From the NCBI GenBank assembly GCA_011524785.1, contig WTJQ01000026.1, positions 1-6,858 on the forward strand: 6,858 nt of DNA, in the 5' to 3' direction. How positions within the stretch are numbered: position 1 is the first letter of the stretch; every line of letters starts with the position of its first letter. The stretch is from Planctomycetota bacterium (GTDB lineage Bacteria; Planctomycetota; UBA1135; GCA-002686595). Below, in pieces: positions 4,901-6,858 of the stretch. A model generated the notes under the pieces. That model had not been told where the DNA came from. It ran no database searches and was given only the letters and a program-made list of their open reading frames with translations. Both the position numbers and the translations under genes were made by a program.

Positions 4901-6669
4901 TCGCTCCGCCCGTGCTCACGGGCGAGGGCCACAAGCTCCAGCGCGACTGGTTCTACTCCTTCCTCCACGACGTCTACCCGCTCCGCCAGCAGATGCGGGT
5001 GCGCATGCCTTCGTTCTGGTTCTCCGACGGCGAGGCCGAGTCCATCGCGGACTACTTCGCCAAGAAGGCCCAGGACGAGTGGGGTCCGCGCTACGCCCGC
5101 ACCGCGCGCCTCGCGCTCGGCCGCGAGGCTCGCGAGGGCGCCGACACGGGCGCACCCAACGGGTGGGACCTGCCCGAGGACGTGCACGAGTGGCCCCTCA
5201 CGTCCATCGTGAGCTCTGGCGGTCCCGGCCTCTCGCTCGAGGACGCGGCCGTGGCCACGGGCCTCTCCGAGGACCAGGTCGAGGCGATCGAGTCCGGCTA
5301 CGCCCCCGAGGTCGCGGCGAACTTCGCGCGCATCCACGGCTGGGCCCAGGCCGAGGGCTTCCAGATGACCGGCATGGTCCCGGACGACTACGAGAGCATC
5401 CTGCGCCGGAGCGCCTCGCACCTCGAGGAGTTCGCCGAGCGGATCCCCGTGGGGGAGAAGGTCGTCGCCGAGGGCGTGAACTGCTTCCAGTGCCACCCCA
5501 AGCCCGACGGCAGCTTCGCCCAGGACCCGGTGGCATGGGCCCCGTCCCTCACCAACGTCCAGTACCGCCTCCGCGAGGAGTGGGTGCGCGAGTGGCTCTG
5601 GAACCCGGTCGCGATCTACCCCGGCACGTCGATGCCGCAGAACTTCGCCGCGGACGATCCGCAGTACCAGGACCAGTTCCCCGGGTCCTCGAACGCCCTG
5701 CAGATCGACGCCGTGATGGACTGGCTCTACAACATGGGCGGCAGCGCGCCGACCCAGTCGACGGCCTCCGTCGACCTGGACAGCCTGGCCGATGACCAGC
5801 TGCTCGCGCTCCTGCGCGCCCGCGGCCTCGACGTGGCTGCTGGCAGCGGCGGCGCCCCCGGTCCGGTCGAGGTGATCGAGGTCGAGGAGCCGGCACCTGC
5901 GGTCGAGCCCGAGCCCGTCGAGGAGCCGGCCGAGGAGGCCGCTCCTGAGCCTCCTGCACCTGCCGAGGAGCCTACTGCCGCTCCCGCCCCCGTGGCGGCA
6001 GCGGGGGCCGGCTCCCTGAGCGGGCGCATCGTGCTCGACGGGGATCGCCCCGAGGTGAAGGCCCTCAACATCAAGAGCGAGCAGGCCGCGGGCTGCTGCG
6101 CCGACGGTGAGTCGGTCGACAGCACGGACCGCAGCCTGATGGTGGGCGCGAGTGGCGGCATCGCCAACGTCGTGGTCACCATCGAGGTGGACGGCGCCAC
6201 GGCGCCGATGCCCACCGAGCCGATCCTGATGGACCAGGCCAAGTGCCGCTTCGAGCCGCACGTGTCGGTGATCCCGGTGGGGGCGAAGATCGCCTTCGGG
6301 AACAGCGACTCGGTCTCCCACAACATCCACACCTACGCGACCAAGAACGGCAGCCTGAACAAGACGGTGGCCGCGGGAGGCTCGCTCGAGATGACGGCCG
6401 AGAAGGCCGAGCCCATCAAGGTGGCCTGTGACATCCACCCCTGGATGCTCTCCTGGGCGTACGTCACCGACGCCACCCACTGGGCCGTGACCGACGCCGA
6501 CGGCAACTTCTCCATCGCGGGCCTGCCCCCGGGGGACTACACCGTCCAGCTCTGGCACGAGACCCTGGGCAAGTCCAAGGAGAAGATCACCGTCCCCGAG
6601 GACGGCGGCGCCACGGCCGAGTTCAAGCTGAGCGCTGGGGGCGGCGGAGGCCGCCGCCGTCGCCGCTGA
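1999..6669 (+). CDS. Giant membrane-anchored octahaem cytochrome c fused to a type 1 copper (cupredoxin) domain
   Basis: This 1556-residue protein is the likely electron-accepting subunit of the complex, facing the periplasmic side. A signal-anchor helix (residues 15-34) has no obvious cleavage site. A coiled coil follows (about 40-205). Eight CXXCH haem sites start at C257, C299, C354, C384, C504, C653, C803 and C1162. The last five each precede a Trp-rich helix and a Met-Pro at M431, M565, M752, M1003 and M1212, the pattern of class I cytochromes with His/Met ligation. The first three lie in a His-rich stretch and may be bis-His. After a Pro/Glu/Ala linker (about 1248-1337) comes a cupredoxin with ligands H1441, C1477, H1480 and M1483 (amicyanin-like C-x2-H-x2-M), then a carboxypeptidase-regulatory-like beta domain (about 1494-1545) and a Gly5-Arg5 end. 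ATG at 1999 is chosen because it places the anchor helix correctly; no Shine-Dalgarno precedes it. Its function is inferred from its position beside cytochrome b. Confidence 0.95.
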   Translation: MADRGDTLYHIPTLNRWFLFASAFFTLTMVWTVLDDSSAEWKDYQREFRAMELEKAEEARAALAAEGLVEERDSLAEAVASAEAALTAEGSRLEELETAVYNAKDAFRNDETAYKSVVAELKWQIFNFEREASVKAPAEVEAQQQLIDDLTTESETLGKQVEVAAGNRAEAEAALTAYRASVADAEKALAVASRDLKRVEEKIESLDPSDIATAVANQIRDFPGLDFIGPNLKVQKYVLDGIDLDLNFTKKPRIDMCTTCHMGMERAGFEDAPQPHTTHPRLDLFLSSKSPHPAKEFGCTACHRGSGESLSFQHVDHRPSDAAEEEAWADEYHWHKQHHWDYPMLSTQHTEAGCVQCHTTSMELIAEDAPVVTEGYRLVERHGCYACHKIEWFPTKRRPGPSLLQMKGKLAADWVESWIAHPRDYRPTTWMPQVFHLENYGHDEVVVQSNYGQGRDILGKEWNENAVAAVTEFLYANHEDTQFPDLPVQGNAERGREVMNLVGCYACHNTSPYEGEESLTDNLSEEPGRYNQHGPNLRGVNTKITKEWLFAWLKDPQAYWAETQMPNLRLSDRDAADITAYIMEDPDGVFGDTPDGWAPTRVAMDREVLEEQARWFFQKEGRAGLQAKLEGEWADDKALAVAVGKAYVSNQGCYSCHEIDGMQDMMPIGAELTKWASKTVDKLDFGLAYEHDAGQKQPKLPDNVMAKAVNQTEQTLPWLDHHYHDGWLKRKLAHPRSFDLGKVKNPKEKLRMPWFDFTDEEIDSIATFVLGLVNDDVTGKRWHPSDEELAADAGARAVRQKNCAACHVIDQPQITFEHEDGNQYTVAAEFLPLPDETMPPAIQSMEDFAQERSKWEEYWEEDLESVIVRLTDVHPDVGGPAETVEIPVDKLLAVTPSNGGDFVRQITSYYRGGVWVENPDHDPNDEESYPTDPWTWLVDEDGNPLVEDVDSVGRYYQETEYDKLRWTFAPPVLTGEGHKLQRDWFYSFLHDVYPLRQQMRVRMPSFWFSDGEAESIADYFAKKAQDEWGPRYARTARLALGREAREGADTGAPNGWDLPEDVHEWPLTSIVSSGGPGLSLEDAAVATGLSEDQVEAIESGYAPEVAANFARIHGWAQAEGFQMTGMVPDDYESILRRSASHLEEFAERIPVGEKVVAEGVNCFQCHPKPDGSFAQDPVAWAPSLTNVQYRLREEWVREWLWNPVAIYPGTSMPQNFAADDPQYQDQFPGSSNALQIDAVMDWLYNMGGSAPTQSTASVDLDSLADDQLLALLRARGLDVAAGSGGAPGPVEVIEVEEPAPAVEPEPVEEPAEEAAPEPPAPAEEPTAAPAPVAAAGAGSLSGRIVLDGDRPEVKALNIKSEQAAGCCADGESVDSTDRSLMVGASGGIANVVVTIEVDGATAPMPTEPILMDQAKCRFEPHVSVIPVGAKIAFGNSDSVSHNIHTYATKNGSLNKTVAAGGSLEMTAEKAEPIKVACDIHPWMLSWAYVTDATHWAVTDADGNFSIAGLPPGDYTVQLWHETLGKSKEKITVPEDGGATAEFKLSAGGGGGRRRRR
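2041..2100 (+). other. Signal-anchor transmembrane helix of the large cytochrome
   Basis: Residues 15-34 form a single hydrophobic helix rich in Phe, Leu, Thr and Trp. Arg16 and polar residues lie on the N-side and acidic residues follow on the C-side, predicting N-in, C-out topology. This exports the haem region while tethering it to the membrane. No lipobox cysteine or Ala-X-Ala cleavage site follows directly. Confidence 0.85.
2116..2613 (+). other. Coiled-coil stalk of the large cytochrome
   Basis: Residues about 40-205 are dominated by Glu, Ala, Lys, Arg and Leu with heptad-like spacing and almost no Gly or Pro. A short break near residues 118-138 (with W123 and F126) suggests two helices or a helical hairpin. 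It separates the membrane anchor from the first haem and probably acts as a spacer or oligomerisation element. The heptads were judged by eye. Confidence 0.75.
2767..3072 (+). other. N-terminal tri-haem cluster (CXXCH sites 1-3)
   Basis: CTTCH at residues 257-261, CTACH at 299-303 and CVQCH at 354-358 fall within about 100 residues. The intervening segment has many extra histidines (H276, H279, H292, H314, H317, H333, H335, H338, H339, H349) and no Met-Pro motif. This suggests bis-histidine, probably low-potential haems, unlike the downstream modules. The actual ligand pairing cannot be assigned from sequence alone. Confidence 0.75.
3139..5739 (+). repeat. Five divergent class-I-like cytochrome c modules (haems 4-8)
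   Basis: Each module has a CXXCH site (C384, C504, C653, C803, C1162), then a helix with a Trp motif, then Met-Pro at M431, M565, M752, M1003 or M1212. The shared W-x3-[WKF]-[IL] helix appears as DWVESWI, EWLFAWL, GWLKRKL, DWFYSFL and EWVREWL. Sites 4 and 5 share G-C-Y-A-C-H. Spacing between successive haem sites is 120, 149, 150 and 359 residues, so the fourth interval carries inserted material. The repeats are similar at protein level only and look like ancient module duplication. Confidence 0.8.
5740..6009 (+). other. Pro/Glu/Ala-rich linker between cytochrome and copper domains
   Basis: Residues about 1248-1337 contain a short Leu-rich helix (about 1258-1279), then roughly 50 residues almost entirely Pro, Glu, Ala and Val. 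It is predicted to be disordered or extended and acidic. It would let the C-terminal copper domain move relative to the haem modules. Codons here end in T or A more often than in the flanking parts. Confidence 0.75.
6010..6639 (+). other. Cupredoxin (type 1 copper) domain plus carboxypeptidase-regulatory-like beta domain
   Basis: Residues about 1338-1547. The copper ligands are H1441 in N-S-D-S-V-S-H-N and C1477, H1480 and M1483 in C-D-I-H-P-W-M. The C-x2-H-x2-M spacing and the 36-residue gap from the first His resemble amicyanin. The flanking segments (G-R-I-V-L-D-G at the start, V-T-D-A-D-G-N-F and L-P-P-G-D-Y-T-V after the copper loop) match the beta-sandwich pattern common in planctomycete secreted proteins. 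Additional cysteines C1365, C1366 and C1416 have no assigned role. Confidence 0.85.
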
Positions 6670-6682
6670 GCCAGCGACTCCA

Positions 6683-6704
6683 AGGGCCTCCGATCGGCGG
6701 CCCT
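6683..6704 (+). other. Hairpin just downstream of the large cytochrome gene
   Basis: AGGGCC (6683-6688) pairs with GGCCCT (6699-6704) around a ten-base loop that itself contains the palindrome CCGATCGG. It starts 14 bases after the stop codon and has no T-tract. It may stabilise the transcript 3' end or act with the stronger hairpin at 6740-6763. Confidence 0.35.
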
Positions 6705-6739
6705 CCAGGAGCGAGCAGCCGCTCGCGACCTGGCTGATC

Positions 6740-6763
6740 GAGGGGGGCCCACGGGCCCCCCTC
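6740..6763 (+). terminator. Strong GC-rich hairpin, probable transcription terminator of the operon
   Basis: GAGGGGGGCCC (6740-6750) is exactly complementary to GGGCCCCCCTC (6753-6763), giving a ten-pair stem with a CACG loop. It lies 70 bases after the stop codon of the last gene. The bases that follow (CTGCGTCC) are not T-rich, so it is a non-canonical intrinsic terminator at best, though such forms are plausible in GC-rich genomes. The sequence beyond shows no continuing gene. Confidence 0.6.
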
Positions 6764-6805
6764 CTGCGTCCCAGGGCGACTCCCAGCGCCCAATTCCTCC
6801 GCGCT

Positions 6806-6842
6806 CGGGTCTACGGGACCCGTGCGACCTGTGCGATAGACT
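6806..6842 (+). promoter_or_regulatory. Weak promoter candidate with overlapping inverted repeat
   Basis: TAGACT (6837-6842, four of six matches to TATAAT) lies 16 bases after GGGACC (6815-6820, three of six matches to TTGACA). The inverted repeat CGGGTC-N5-GACCCG (6806-6822) overlaps the -35 candidate, and GTGCGA is repeated at 6822 and 6831. Placement after the terminator would suit a promoter for a gene beyond the window. The matches are weak and could be chance. Confidence 0.18.
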
Positions 6843-6858
6843 GTTCGGCCGCTCCGCC

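Noticed and set aside
3381..5795. An 804-codon + strand open frame overlapping the large cytochrome in another frame
   Set aside because: It is Arg/Gly/Pro-rich without domains, and is explained as a shifted reading of a GC-rich gene.
1774..6558. A 1594-codon open frame on the minus strand, antisense to the large cytochrome gene
   Set aside because: It mirrors the codon structure of the + strand gene. The translation is low-complexity, rich in Gly, Val, Leu, Arg, His and Asp, with no recognisable domain. The opposite strand encodes eight CXXCH sites and a copper site in one frame, so this is a by-product of high G+C at third positions.
1..6858. CRISPR arrays, tRNA or rRNA genes, insertion sequences, or riboswitches
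   Set aside because: Coding sequence fills nearly the whole window. The short gaps contain no repeat-spacer pattern, no cloverleaf I could fold, and no transposase or terminal inverted repeats.

Overview
The window is a GC-rich (roughly two thirds G+C) stretch carrying three genes, all on the + strand, plus short flanks. Together they encode most of a quinol:acceptor oxidoreductase of the Rieske/cytochrome b (bc, b6f) superfamily. The split cytochrome b, the menaquinol-type quinol-site signature and the huge membrane-anchored multihaem cytochrome c point to a bacterium outside the classical proteobacterial bc1 group. The cytochrome ends in a cupredoxin plus carboxypeptidase-regulatory-like region of a kind I associate with Planctomycetota. 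None of the three starts has a recognisable Shine-Dalgarno sequence. I favour Planctomycetota, but this is inference from remembered family features, not a search result.

Layout: 17-793 encodes the b6-like N-terminal half of cytochrome b (four helices, four haem b histidines, and a cysteine where cytochrome b6 attaches haem c_i). 812-1894 encodes the C-terminal (subunit IV-like) half, enlarged by three extra N-terminal membrane helices. A 104-base gap (1895-1998) holds a perfect GC-rich hairpin. 1999-6669 encodes a 1556-residue protein. In order it has a signal-anchor helix, a long coiled coil, three closely spaced haem c sites, five class-I-like cytochrome c modules with His/Met pairs, a Pro/Glu/Ala linker, a type 1 copper domain with a complete ligand set, a small beta domain and a Gly5-Arg5 tail. 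6670-6858 is non-coding as far as I can see and holds two hairpins, the second a likely terminator, and at most a weak promoter candidate.

Working model (inference): cytochrome b oxidises a quinol, probably menaquinol, and an iron-sulfur subunit encoded outside the window passes electrons to the large cytochrome. Up to eight haems then relay them to a tethered copper domain that may act as a built-in shuttle towards a terminal oxidase or reductase. The most notable feature is that the c-type wire and a blue-copper carrier sit on one polypeptide held off the membrane by a coiled-coil stalk.
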